DNA of 64,000 nt from Ramlibacter cellulosilyticus (GTDB lineage: Bacteria > Pseudomonadota > Gammaproteobacteria > Burkholderiales > Burkholderiaceae_C), in contig NZ_JACORT010000007.1 in NCBI RefSeq assembly GCF_014297465.1, positions 248,001 through 312,000 on the forward strand. Reading direction: 5' to 3'. Both the position numbers and the translations under genes were made by a program. Within the stretch, counting starts at the first letter, position 1; the number at the start of each line of letters is the position of its first letter. Below are positions 35,777 through 44,809 of this stretch, piece by piece. The notes beneath the pieces are model-generated. The model ran no database searches. It was not told the origin of the DNA and was given only the letters and a program-made list of their open reading frames with translations.

Positions 35777-36370
35777 ATGGAGCATCCCGATCCCGAAACC
35801 CCGGCCGCAACGGCCGAGCCCCGCAACGCGTTTCTCGAAGAGAAGGCATTCAAGTCCCGCACGGTGCTGCTGTTCGGCGCCATCTCCGACCAGTCGGCCA
35901 GCGACATCGCCCGCCGCCTGATCGCGCTGGACGCCGATTCGCTGGCGCCCATCGACATGATCGTGAGCTCGCCCGGCGGCCACCTGGAGTCCGGCGACGC
36001 GATCCACGACATGATCCGCTTCATCGCCGCCCCGGTGAACATGATCGGCACCGGCTGGGTGGGCAGCGCCGCGACGCACCTCTACCTGTCCGTGCCGAAG
36101 GAGCGCCGCTTCTGCACGCCCAACACGCGCTTCCTGATCCACCAGCCGTCCGGCGGCGCCGGCGGCCCGGCGAGCGACATCGCCATCCACGCGCAGGAGA
36201 TCATCAAGGCCCGCGAACGCATCGCGCAGACGATCGCGCGCGAGACCGGCCGGCCGCTGGACGGCGTGCTCGAGGACATCGAGCGCGACCGGTGGCTGTC
36301 GGCGGAGGAAGCGATCGAGTACGGCCTGGTGGGCCGCATCATCAGCAACAAGAGCGATATCAAGCGGTAG
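35777..36370 (+). CDS. ClpP-like serine protease (orphan)
   Basis: 197 residues. ClpP fold (VSSPGGHLESGDAIHDMI), with the whole triad kept: S97 (GWVGSAATHL), H122 (LIHQPSGG) and D171 (ERDRWLSAEEAIEYGLVG). Spacing between S97 and H122 is the same as in classical ClpP, although the GQAASMG context is replaced. No ClpX/ClpA ATPase is adjacent and the canonical ClpP is probably elsewhere. ATG at 35777 is preferred because AAGGAG lies 5 bases before it; ATG at 35762 is possible. Confidence 0.87.
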   Translation: MEHPDPETPAATAEPRNAFLEEKAFKSRTVLLFGAISDQSASDIARRLIALDADSLAPIDMIVSSPGGHLESGDAIHDMIRFIAAPVNMIGTGWVGSAATHLYLSVPKERRFCTPNTRFLIHQPSGGAGGPASDIAIHAQEIIKARERIAQTIARETGRPLDGVLEDIERDRWLSAEEAIEYGLVGRIISNKSDIKR

Positions 36371-36379
36371 GCGCGGAAC

Positions 36380-36466
36380 GCTGGGGTGCGCTTCGCGCAA
36401 CCCAGCCTACGAAACCGCTACGAAGGTAGTGACTTGTAGGCTGGGTTGCGCAACGCGCACCCCAGC
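36380..36466. repeat. REP-type palindromic repeats, inverted pair (BIME 5)
   Basis: Minus-oriented unit 36380-36411 and plus-oriented unit 36436-36466, separated by 24 bases, filling the gap between the convergent ends of the ClpP-like gene and metF. Confidence 0.87.
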
Positions 36467-36472
36467 TTCCCG

Positions 36473-37297
36473 TCACCCCGCGAGTTCCCGGCTCAGCGCC
36501 AGCGTCGCCGCCGCCTGGTTCATCGTGTAGAAGTGGATGCCCGGCGCGCCACCGCGCACCAGCCGCCGGCACAGGTCCGCCACCACCTCGTGGCCGAAGG
36601 CCTTGATCGACTGCGCGTCGTCGCCGTAGCTTTGCAGCCGCAGGCGGATCCAGCGCGGCACCTCGGCGCCGCAGGCGTCGGAAAAGCGCAGCAGCTGGCT
36701 CGAATTGGTGATCGGCATGATGCCCGGCACCACCGGCACGTCCACGCCTTGCCTGCGCGCGTCGTCGACGAAACGGAAGTAGGAGTCCGCGTTGTAGAAG
36801 TACTGCGTGATCGCGGAATCGGCGCCGGCCTTCACCTTGCGCACGAACGCGTCCAGGTCCGTCTGCGGCGTCTTCGCCTGCGGGTGCACCTCGGGATAGC
36901 ACGCCACCTCGATGCGGAAGGCGTTGCCGGTCTCGGCGCGGATGAACTCGACCAGCTCGCTCGCGTACTGGAACTCGCCGCCGATGCCGTAGCCGCTGGG
37001 CAGGTCGCCGCGCAGGGCCACGAGGCGCTTGACGCCCATGGCCTGCAGCTGCGCCAGCTGGTCGCGCACGCGGGCGCGCGTCGCGCCGATGCAGGAGAAG
37101 TGGCAGGCCGCCTCCACGCCTTCGTCGAGGATCTCGGCGACGGTGGTGAAGGTGCCGGCGTGGGTGGACCCGCCGGCGCCGTAGGTGACCGAGCAGAACT
37201 CGGGTTGCAGCGCGTAGAGCTGGGCACGCGCGGCGCGCAGCTTCTCGCTGCCTTCCGCCGTCTTGGGCGGGAAGAATTCCAGGCTGATGGGAAGCAT
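36473..37297 (-). CDS. metF: Methylenetetrahydrofolate reductase
   Basis: 274 residues. TIM-barrel FAD enzyme with LEFFPPKTAEG at the start, the conserved TYGAGGS and the folate/FAD segments RGDLPSG and AITQYFYNADSYFRF. Makes 5-methyl-THF for methionine synthesis. Its ATG overlaps the tlyA stop (TGATG); it is the last gene of ahcY-tlyA-metF and so lies under the ahcY riboswitch. Confidence 0.96.
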   Translation of the reverse strand: MLPISLEFFPPKTAEGSEKLRAARAQLYALQPEFCSVTYGAGGSTHAGTFTTVAEILDEGVEAACHFSCIGATRARVRDQLAQLQAMGVKRLVALRGDLPSGYGIGGEFQYASELVEFIRAETGNAFRIEVACYPEVHPQAKTPQTDLDAFVRKVKAGADSAITQYFYNADSYFRFVDDARRQGVDVPVVPGIMPITNSSQLLRFSDACGAEVPRWIRLRLQSYGDDAQSIKAFGHEVVADLCRRLVRGGAPGIHFYTMNQAAATLALSRELAG

Positions 37298-38040
37298 CAA
37301 TGGCTCCTGGTCTGGGCGTGGAGGAAGAACTCGCGGTTGCCGTCGCCGCCCGCGATGGGGCTGTCGTACCAGCCGATGACGGCGAGTCCGAGCGTGGCGC
37401 AGCATTCGCGCAGCCGCTGCTCCACCTGCCGGTGGAGCGCGGGGTCGCGCACGACGCCGCCCTTGCCGATGTCGCCGGGCTGCAGCTCGAACTGCGGCTT
37501 GGCGAGCATCAGCAGGTGGCCCGTCGGTTTCAACAACGGTGCGAGCGCGGGCAGCACCAGCGTCAACGAAATGAACGACAGGTCGCCGGTCACGAGGTCG
37601 AACGGCGCCGCCACCTGCTCGGCGCGCAGCTCGCGCGCATTGAGCTTCTCGATGGCGACCACGCGCGGGTCGCGCCGCAGCTTCTCGTGCAGCTGGCCGT
37701 GGCCGACGTCGATGCCGGTGACGCGCGCAGCGCCCTGCTGCAGCAGGCAGTCGGTGAAGCCGCCGGTGGACTGGCCCACGTCGAGGCAGTTCCAGCCCTT
37801 CACGTCCAGGCCCGCGGCGCGCAAGGCGCCTTCCAGCTTCAGCCCGCCGCGCGAGACGTAGCGCGCCTCGGCCGCGTCCAGCAGCTCGAGCTGCGCCGCC
37901 TCGGGAAGCTCGTCGCCGTTCTTGGCGACGCGCTTCCAGGCAGCGCCGTCGAACCACTGCACGCCGGACGCGATCAGGCGCTGCGCCTGCGACCGCGAAG
38001 CGGCGAGGCCGCGTTCGACGAGGAGCTGGTCGGCACGCAT
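37297..38040 (-). CDS. tlyA: TlyA-family rRNA 2'-O-methyltransferase
   Basis: 247 residues. N-terminal S4 RNA-binding domain (~1-60; RADQLLVERGLAASRSQAQR), linker YVSRGGLKLEGAL, then an FtsJ-like Rossmann methyltransferase (~80-245) with SAM loop CLDVGQSTGGFTDCLLQ and the K-D-K-E-type residues (GIDVGHGQL, TGDLSFISL, KPQFEL). TlyA modifies cytidines in 16S and 23S rRNA, producing SAH. It lies between ahcY and metF, 11 bases from the former. Confidence 0.9.
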   Translation of the reverse strand: MRADQLLVERGLAASRSQAQRLIASGVQWFDGAAWKRVAKNGDELPEAAQLELLDAAEARYVSRGGLKLEGALRAAGLDVKGWNCLDVGQSTGGFTDCLLQQGAARVTGIDVGHGQLHEKLRRDPRVVAIEKLNARELRAEQVAAPFDLVTGDLSFISLTLVLPALAPLLKPTGHLLMLAKPQFELQPGDIGKGGVVRDPALHRQVEQRLRECCATLGLAVIGWYDSPIAGGDGNREFFLHAQTRSH

Positions 38041-38051
38041 GTGCCCGACTA

Positions 38052-39488
<1,437 letters not shown>

Positions 39489-39493
39489 GGTGG

Positions 39494-39616
39494 CTCCGGA
39501 ACGTGATGTGGGAAAACCCACGCTTCCGGAGGACTCACCGCACGGAAGCGTGGGTGAGCGTCGTTGCAGGATTGCCGAGCCTCGCGTCCATGGCGGACGC
39601 TGCAACGCTCCTCGGT
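39494..39616 (-). promoter_or_regulatory. SAH riboswitch with translational expression platform
   Basis: Reading the minus strand: P1 CCGAG (39615-39611) pairs with CTCGG (39579-39575); an inner hairpin GCGTCC/GGACGC (39600-39595/39589-39584); and the pseudoknot GAGCG (39610-39606) with CGCTC (39560-39556), flanked by CGTTGCAG/CTGCAACG. This matches the conserved ahcY-associated SAH aptamer (GAGGAGCG ... AGGCTCGG ... ACGCTCACC). Downstream are two exclusive structures: CTCACC/GGTGAG (39558-39553/39539-39534) versus a 13-bp stem ACCCACGCTTCCG (39555-39543) with CGGAAGCGTGGGT (39528-39516), plus an anti-Shine-Dalgarno CTCCGGAA (39531-39524) matching TTCCGGAG (39501-39494). Confidence 0.92.
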
Positions 39617-39623
39617 TGCCGCC

Positions 39624-39629
39624 ATTATA
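39624..39629 (-). promoter_or_regulatory. -10 box of ahcY-tlyA-metF
   Basis: Perfect TATAAT on the minus strand (39629-39624). Transcription would begin about 7 bases on, just before the first base of riboswitch helix P1. No convincing -35 hexamer is present. Confidence 0.65.
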
Positions 39630-39651
39630 GGGGGGTGCCGCTGGCGCGCAC

Positions 39652-40287
39652 TCACTCCGGCTGGATCAACCCCCACCGCAGGGCCACGAGCGTGAGTTCC
39701 GCCTGGTTTCCGGCATGCAGCTTCTGCTTCACGTTGTACAAGTGGGTGCCCACGGTGCTGGGGGCCAGCTTGAGGTTGTCGGCGATCTGCGCCACCGCGA
39801 GGCCGCGCGCGAGCTGGAGGAAAACCGCGAACTCGCGCTCGGTGAGCACGTCGCTGGGGTTGGCCCCGCCCTCGATCTGCGCCAGCGCCATGCGATGGCC
39901 CACCTGCGCGTCCAGGTAGCGGCGGCCGGCGGCCACGGCGCGCACCGCCTCGATCAGCGCTTCCGGTGCGCCGCGCTTGGACAGGTAGCCGAGCGCGCCG
40001 GCACCGAACACCCGCTGCGGATAGGCCGTGGCCTCCAGCGCCGACAACGCGAGGATGCGCGCACCGGGATCCCGCGCCAGCAGCCGGCGCACGGCCTCCA
40101 GCCCGCCCATGCCCGGCATGGAGAGGTCCATCACCACCACCTCCGGCCGCGCCTCGGCATAGCCGCGCAACGCCTCCTCGCCGGTCTCGGCCTCGGCCAC
40201 CACCTGCACGTCGGCGGTCTCCAGCAGCATGCGGAAGCCCATGCGCACCACCGCATGGTCGTCCACCAGCATCACGCGGATCGTCAT
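39652..40287 (-). CDS. NarL/UvrY-family response regulator
   Basis: 211 residues. Receiver with DD9-10, phosphoacceptor D54 ([12 protein letters not shown]) and K104 (LSKRGAPEA), then a LuxR-type helix-turn-helix ([37 protein letters not shown]). Starts inside the kinase stop (ATGA overlap). Last gene of a three-gene operon with a hydrolase, next to pqq genes and convergent with nothing; a target cannot be named. Confidence 0.92.
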   Translation of the reverse strand: MTIRVMLVDDHAVVRMGFRMLLETADVQVVAEAETGEEALRGYAEARPEVVVMDLSMPGMGGLEAVRRLLARDPGARILALSALEATAYPQRVFGAGALGYLSKRGAPEALIEAVRAVAAGRRYLDAQVGHRMALAQIEGGANPSDVLTEREFAVFLQLARGLAVAQIADNLKLAPSTVGTHLYNVKQKLHAGNQAELTLVALRWGLIQPE

Positions 40288-41627
40288 GCGGCCAGCGGCA
40301 GGTCCGCCCTCAGTTCGGTGCCGCCGCCGGGCCGGCGCGCGATCGCGAGCGAGCCGCCGAGCGCTTCCGCGCGCTCGGTGAGCCAGCGCAGGCCGAAGTG
40401 CCCGCGGGCGCGCCAGTCGTCCGGGACGCCGAGGCCGTCGTCCTCCACGCCCACGGCCAGCCGGCCGGCCGCGGTCTCCGCGTGGATCCGCACCTGGTGC
40501 GCCCGGCCGTGGCGCAGCGCGTTCGTCAGGCCCTCCTGCACGACGCGGTAGGCGACCAGCGCGACGGCCTCGCGCAGGTCCCCGGGGAGCGCCGCGACCT
40601 CCAGTTCGATGCGCGCCGCGGGCTGGCTCGCCTGCACGCGTTCCACCAGGTCGTCCAGCGCCTCGGCCAGCCCCAGGTGGTCCAGCGCCATCGGCGCGAG
40701 GCGCGGGATCATCCCGTGCATGTGGTCGTACAGGCGTGCCGCCTCCTCGCTGATCAGCCGCGCCGCCTGCGCGGCCTGCCCATCGTCGTCCGCGCTGCGC
40801 AGGGCCACGGATTGCGCGAGGCTGCGGATCGCGGTCACCGACTGCCCCAGTTCATCGTGCAGGGCACGTGCGATCTCGTGGCGTTCCGCCTCGATGCGGC
40901 CTTCGATCAGGCGGGCGAGTTCGCGCGTGTCGGACAGCCGCCGCTCGGCTTCGAACGCGCGCTGCCGGTTGTCCATGTTCTCCTTCAGCACGGCCAGCAT
41001 GCGGTTGAACGCGGTGCCGATCGCGCCGGCTTCCTTCCCGGACAGCGGCGGCAGCGCGGTATCGAAATCGCCGGCCTCCAGGCGGTTGAGGCCCTGCACG
41101 ATGCGCGAGAACGGCTGCACCGCGCGGCCGACCGCCCAGAACACCAGCACGTTGATCGCCAGCAGCAGGCCGGCGCCGGCGGTGGCGAGCGCCACCATGT
41201 CGTCCCAGCCGTCGAGCACGGCACGCGAGGGCTCCGCCTCGACGGTGAGGCGCGTGCCGGGGAGCACGATCACCTGCCGCGACGCCTTGGGCACCATGAG
41301 CGCGGAGAACCACTCCGGGGCCTCGCGGCCCTGCTTGTACGTCGAGGGCGGGGAGCGGTACAGCACCTCGCCGGCTTCGTCGGCGACCGTGATCTCGTTG
41401 GCCCGCACGCGCCCGAGCTGCTGGAAGAAATGCACCAGCTGCTGCTGGTCGGCGCCCGCGTAGAACAGGCCGACCCGGTAGAGCAGTTGCACCGTGACGC
41501 GGTTGGTGGCGAGCATCTCCTCGCGCACCGAGCGCCGCACGCCTTCGAGCTGCAGCGCGATGATCGCCAGCACGCCGAGCGTGATGACGCCGGCGACGAT
41601 CAGGTTGATCTTCAGCCGCAGGCTCAT
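40284..41627 (-). CDS. NarX/UhpB-type sensor histidine kinase with HAMP domain
   Basis: 447 residues. Helices at ~8-26 and ~146-168 flank a periplasmic sensor of about 115 residues. HAMP (~168-220), then a HisKA_3 dimerisation domain with H257 in ALHDELGQSVTAIRSL and a HATPase_c with RVVQEGLTNALRHG and DDGLGVP. The family pairs with NarL-type regulators, as here. Both neighbours overlap by 4 bases (ATGA). Confidence 0.92.
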   Translation of the reverse strand: MSLRLKINLIVAGVITLGVLAIIALQLEGVRRSVREEMLATNRVTVQLLYRVGLFYAGADQQQLVHFFQQLGRVRANEITVADEAGEVLYRSPPSTYKQGREAPEWFSALMVPKASRQVIVLPGTRLTVEAEPSRAVLDGWDDMVALATAGAGLLLAINVLVFWAVGRAVQPFSRIVQGLNRLEAGDFDTALPPLSGKEAGAIGTAFNRMLAVLKENMDNRQRAFEAERRLSDTRELARLIEGRIEAERHEIARALHDELGQSVTAIRSLAQSVALRSADDDGQAAQAARLISEEAARLYDHMHGMIPRLAPMALDHLGLAEALDDLVERVQASQPAARIELEVAALPGDLREAVALVAYRVVQEGLTNALRHGRAHQVRIHAETAAGRLAVGVEDDGLGVPDDWRARGHFGLRWLTERAEALGGSLAIARRPGGGTELRADLPLAA

Positions 41628-42583
41628 GGCCTTCGCGCCTCCGTGGCGGCCAGGAGCCGGTCCAGCGCGGCGCGCGCCGCCTGGACCATCGCCGGATGGA
41701 AGGGGTCGTGCCCGGCGCCCGCGACTTCCGTGAACCGGCTGCGAGGCAGCAGTTGCTGCAGCTCGCGCGCAGCGGCCGGCCGGCAGACGAGATCCTCCGC
41801 ACCGTGCACGAATTCGACCGGCAGGCGGGCGACGGCCCGCGCGGCCTCCGCCACTCCCTCGCGTCCGAGCCAGCACTGCCGCAGCAGATAGTGCACCTGG
41901 ATGCGGCAGCGGTCCACGGCCGCGCGCGCCGATGCCGGCGGCAGCGGCTGCGGGGCGGCACCGGAGAGCACCTGCTCCCACGCCACCCACGCCCGCGCGG
42001 CGGCAGCCTGTTCGTCGTCGCTGCCGTCGGCGAACAGGTGCGCGAACCCCTGCAAGGGAGCGCGATGCGCATCGGGCGGCAACACCGACACGAACTCCGC
42101 CCACGCGCGCGGGAAACGCGCGGACGCGCCGCGGAAGAACCAGTCCAGCGACGCGGCATCCGGCACGAACAGGTTGCGCAGCAGCAGGCCCGCGACCGCC
42201 GCGGGATGCTGCCCCGCATAGGCGAGCGCCAGGGTGCCGCCCCAGGAACCGCCCGCCACCAGCCAGCGGCGGACCTCCAAGGTGGACCGCAACCGCTCGA
42301 TGTCGGCGACCAGGCGCTGCGTGTCGTTGGCCCGCGTCTCGCCGCGCGGCGTGCTCTCGCCGCAGCCGCGCTGGTCGAAGCCGACGATGCGCAGGCCGAA
42401 CGCGTCGAACGCGTCCGCGAGGCGCGACGACCAGGCGGATCCGGGCCCGCCATGCAGCAGCAGCAAGGCGGGGGCCTGCTCCGGGCCGGACACCTGCCAG
42501 GCGATCGCGTGTCCCTCGCCCACGGCGAGCCGGCCGCTGCGGCACGGCGCGGACAGTTCGGACGATGGCGCGCGGAAGGACAT
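41624..42583 (-). CDS. Alpha/beta hydrolase of the proline-iminopeptidase family (S33)
   Basis: 319 residues. HGGPG oxyanion motif (44-48), GFDQRGCGES, nucleophile S113 in GGSWGG, catalytic Asp in EFVHGAEDLVC and His in GAGHDPFHPA, all as in proline iminopeptidases. Heads an operon with a kinase and regulator and is divergent from pqqA. The role near PQQ genes is unproven; PQQ peptide processing is normally done by M16 metalloproteases, so this is not an obvious substitute. ATG at 42592 is another possible start. Confidence 0.85.
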   Translation of the reverse strand: MSFRAPSSELSAPCRSGRLAVGEGHAIAWQVSGPEQAPALLLLHGGPGSAWSSRLADAFDAFGLRIVGFDQRGCGESTPRGETRANDTQRLVADIERLRSTLEVRRWLVAGGSWGGTLALAYAGQHPAAVAGLLLRNLFVPDAASLDWFFRGASARFPRAWAEFVSVLPPDAHRAPLQGFAHLFADGSDDEQAAAARAWVAWEQVLSGAAPQPLPPASARAAVDRCRIQVHYLLRQCWLGREGVAEAARAVARLPVEFVHGAEDLVCRPAAARELQQLLPRSRFTEVAGAGHDPFHPAMVQAARAALDRLLAATEARRP

Positions 42584-42618
42584 CCCGGCCATGCTAGCAA
42601 GCCGGGCCGTCGTGCGAT

Positions 42619-42633
42619 TCATGAAAATCATGA
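42619..42633. promoter_or_regulatory. Symmetric site TCATGA-AAA-TCATGA between divergent operons
   Basis: Two TCATGA palindromes 3 bases apart (42619-42624 and 42628-42633) in the 160-base gap between the hydrolase operon and pqqA. The AT-rich dyad stands out and could be an operator. Alternatively its ATGs could encode a longer N-terminus of the hydrolase. Weak evidence. Confidence 0.3.
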
Positions 42634-42742
42634 GTGCTCTTTCCAGAGCCTCGCCACGGCGCCGCAAGGCACCCGTCATAGCCTGTAGGGGAAGACGCAC
42701 CCGCGCCTTCGGCCGCAAGGCCCGCCCTACCGAGGAGAGACC

Positions 42743-42817
42743 ATGACCTGGCAGACCCCGCAAGCCTGCGATTTCCGCTTCGGCTTCGAAATCACGATGT
42801 ACGTGGCCGCGCGCTGA
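42743..42817 (+). CDS. pqqA: PQQ precursor peptide PqqA
   Basis: 24 residues, with the Glu16-x3-Tyr20 pair (FEITMY) that becomes the PQQ backbone when PqqE links the two side chains. GAGGAG at 42732-42737 gives a strong ribosome site, fitting the need for much precursor. First gene of pqqABCDE. A 14-bp hairpin follows before pqqB. Confidence 0.95.
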   Translation: MTWQTPQACDFRFGFEITMYVAAR

Positions 42818-42826
42818 GCGCGGCCC

Positions 42827-42858
42827 ACGGCGGAACCCGCAGCCGCGGGTTCCGCCGT
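42827..42858 (+). ncRNA. Strong stem-loop between pqqA and pqqB
   Basis: ACGGCGGAACCCGC (42827-42840), loop AGCC, GCGGGTTCCGCCGT (42845-42858): a perfect 14-bp stem without a T run. Placed just after the pqqA stop, it probably stabilises pqqA mRNA or reduces read-through so that the peptide exceeds the enzymes. pqqB itself lacks a clear ribosome site. Confidence 0.75.
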
Positions 42859-42874
42859 CCCTGCCTGTCCCCTC

Positions 42875-43795
42875 ATGCTGGTCCACGTCCTGGGTTCCGC
42901 CGCGGGTGGCGGCTTCCCGCAATGGAATTGCAACTGCCGCCAGTGCGCCGGCGTGCGCGCCGGCACCCTGCGCGCCCGGCCCCGCACCCAGTCCTCGCTG
43001 TGCGTGCGCGGCGACGGCGGCGCCGACTGGGCGCTGGTGAATGCCTCGCCGGACATCCTGGCGCAGATCCGCGCCACGCCCGCGCTGCAGCCGAACCGGG
43101 GCCCGCGCGACAGCGGCATCGCCGGCGTGATCCTCATCGACGGCCAGGTCGACCACACCACCGGCCTCTACATGTTGCGTGAACGCGGCTCCCCGCTGCC
43201 GGTCTGGTGCACCGAGCCGGTGGCCGAGGACCTCACGCGCGGCAACCCCATCCTGCAGGTCCTGGGCCATTTCTGCGGCGTCGAGCGCCACCGGCTGCCC
43301 GTGGACGGCAGCGAGTTCGCGCTCGCCGGCGTGCCGGGGGTCCGCTTTTCGGCGCTGCCGCTGGCGAGCAAGGCGGCGCCCTACTCCCCGCATCGCGAGC
43401 AGCCGGTGCCCGGCGACAACATCGGCCTGACGATGATCGATGGTGCGAGCGGCCGGCGGCTCTTCTATGCGCCGGGCCTGGGCGCGCGCGACGGCGACGT
43501 CGACGCGGCGATGCGCAGCGCCGATTGCGTGCTGGTCGACGGCACCTTCTGGACCGACGACGAGATGATCGCGCTCGGCTTCTCCAGGAAGACCGGGCGC
43601 AGCATCGGCCACCTGCCGCAGTCCGGTGCCGGCGGAATGATCGAGTGGCTGGACACCCTGCCGCGCACGACGCGCAAGGTGCTCATCCACGTCAACAACA
43701 CCAACCCCATCCTGGACGAGGACTCGCCCGAGCGCGCCGAGCTGGCGCGGCACGGCATCGAGGTGGCCTGGGACGGCATGGAGATCGCGCTGTGA
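42875..43795 (+). CDS. pqqB: PQQ biosynthesis protein PqqB
   Basis: 306 residues, metallo-beta-lactamase fold. Starts [21 protein letters not shown] with the conserved zinc CxCxxC region, and carries the [11 protein letters not shown] and VHVNNTNP-like ([10 protein letters not shown]) metal segments. Thought to act in the hydroxylation steps on the cross-linked Glu-Tyr intermediate. Second gene of the operon. Confidence 0.96.
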   Translation: MLVHVLGSAAGGGFPQWNCNCRQCAGVRAGTLRARPRTQSSLCVRGDGGADWALVNASPDILAQIRATPALQPNRGPRDSGIAGVILIDGQVDHTTGLYMLRERGSPLPVWCTEPVAEDLTRGNPILQVLGHFCGVERHRLPVDGSEFALAGVPGVRFSALPLASKAAPYSPHREQPVPGDNIGLTMIDGASGRRLFYAPGLGARDGDVDAAMRSADCVLVDGTFWTDDEMIALGFSRKTGRSIGHLPQSGAGGMIEWLDTLPRTTRKVLIHVNNTNPILDEDSPERAELARHGIEVAWDGMEIAL

Positions 43796-43859
43796 ACGCG
43801 CATCACGGGAGCCCATCATCGCCCTGATCGACGTTTCGCTCGCGCCGCCGCGGGCCCCC

Positions 43860-44558
43860 GTGGACGCCCCGGCGTGGAGCCGCGCGGCGTTCGAGGCGCA
43901 GCTGCGCGAGCGCGGCAAGAGCTACCACATCCACCATCCGTTCAACGTCATGCTCAACACGGGCAAGGCGACGCCGGAGCAGATCCGCGGCTGGGTGGCG
44001 AACCGCTTCTACTACCAGATCGCGATCCCGGTGAAGGATGCGGCGGTGCTCTCCAACTGCCCGGACCGCGAGGTGCGGCGCGGCTGGGTGCAGCGCATCC
44101 TGGACCACGACGGCGCCGGCGAGGACCCCGGCGGCATCGAGGCGTGGATCCGCCTCGGCGTCGCGACGGGGCTCGCGCGCGAGGAGGTCACGGACCTGCG
44201 CCATGTGCTGCCCGCGATCCGCTTCGCAGTGGACGCCTACGTCAACTTCGCGCGCCGCGCGCCGTGGCAGGAGGCGGTGTGCTCGTCGCTCACCGAGCTG
44301 TTCGCCCCGGAGATCCACAAGCAGCGCCTGGCGGGCTGGCCGGAGCACTATCCCTGGATCGAAAGCGCCGGCCTGCAGTATTTCCGCAACCGCGTGAGCC
44401 AGGCGCGGCGCGACGTGGAGCAGGGGCTGGCCCTCACGCTGGACCACTTCGCCACGCGCGCGCAGCAGGAGCGGGCGCTGGACATCCTGCAGTTCAAGCT
44501 GGACATCCTGTGGGCGATGAACGATGCCCTGGCGCAGCACTACGGGGTGCGCACATGA
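43860..44558 (+). CDS. pqqC: Pyrroloquinoline-quinone synthase PqqC
   Basis: 232 residues from GTG 43860. All-helical cofactor-free oxidase catalysing the last ring closure and oxidation to PQQ; core motifs [28 protein letters not shown] and RILDHDGA are intact. The start is uncertain: no ribosome site precedes the GTG, whereas GGGAG (43807-43811) would suit a non-ATG start near 43824 that adds 12 residues. pqqD overlaps its stop by 4 bases. Confidence 0.94.
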   Translation: MDAPAWSRAAFEAQLRERGKSYHIHHPFNVMLNTGKATPEQIRGWVANRFYYQIAIPVKDAAVLSNCPDREVRRGWVQRILDHDGAGEDPGGIEAWIRLGVATGLAREEVTDLRHVLPAIRFAVDAYVNFARRAPWQEAVCSSLTELFAPEIHKQRLAGWPEHYPWIESAGLQYFRNRVSQARRDVEQGLALTLDHFATRAQQERALDILQFKLDILWAMNDALAQHYGVRT

Positions 44559-44809
44559 CTCCCCGCATCGCGCCCGGCTTCCGGCTGCAGTGGGAAGAGG
44601 TGCAGCAGGCCCACGTGCTGCTCTACCCGGAAGGGATGGTGAAGCTCAACCAGAGCGCGGGCGAGATCCTGAAGCGCTGCGACGGCACGCGCGACGTGCC
44701 CGCGATCGTCGCGGAACTGGAAGGCGCGTTCCACGCGCAGGGGCTCGCGCCGGAAGTGCAGGCCTTCCTCGACATCGCGCTGAAGCAGCGCTGGGTGGTG
44801 CCGTCGTGA
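44555..44809 (+). CDS. pqqD: PQQ peptide chaperone PqqD
   Basis: 84 residues, winged-helix-like RiPP recognition element that delivers PqqA to PqqE. Conserved segments are [20 protein letters not shown] and [15 protein letters not shown]. Overlaps pqqC (ATGA) and pqqE (GTGA), so all three are tightly coupled; it is a separate gene here, not fused to pqqC or pqqE. Confidence 0.95.
   Translation: MTPRIAPGFRLQWEEVQQAHVLLYPEGMVKLNQSAGEILKRCDGTRDVPAIVAELEGAFHAQGLAPEVQAFLDIALKQRWVVPS

Noticed and set aside
37290-37330. Separate SAM or cobalamin riboswitch for metF
   Set aside because: metF overlaps the tlyA stop by one base, leaving no leader.
39513-39558. Intrinsic terminator as the main output of the ahcY riboswitch
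   Set aside because: The 13-bp stem is strong, but only a short TTTT tract follows, interrupted by C residues, and the stem's 3' arm matches the ribosome site; a translational mechanism explains more of the sequence.
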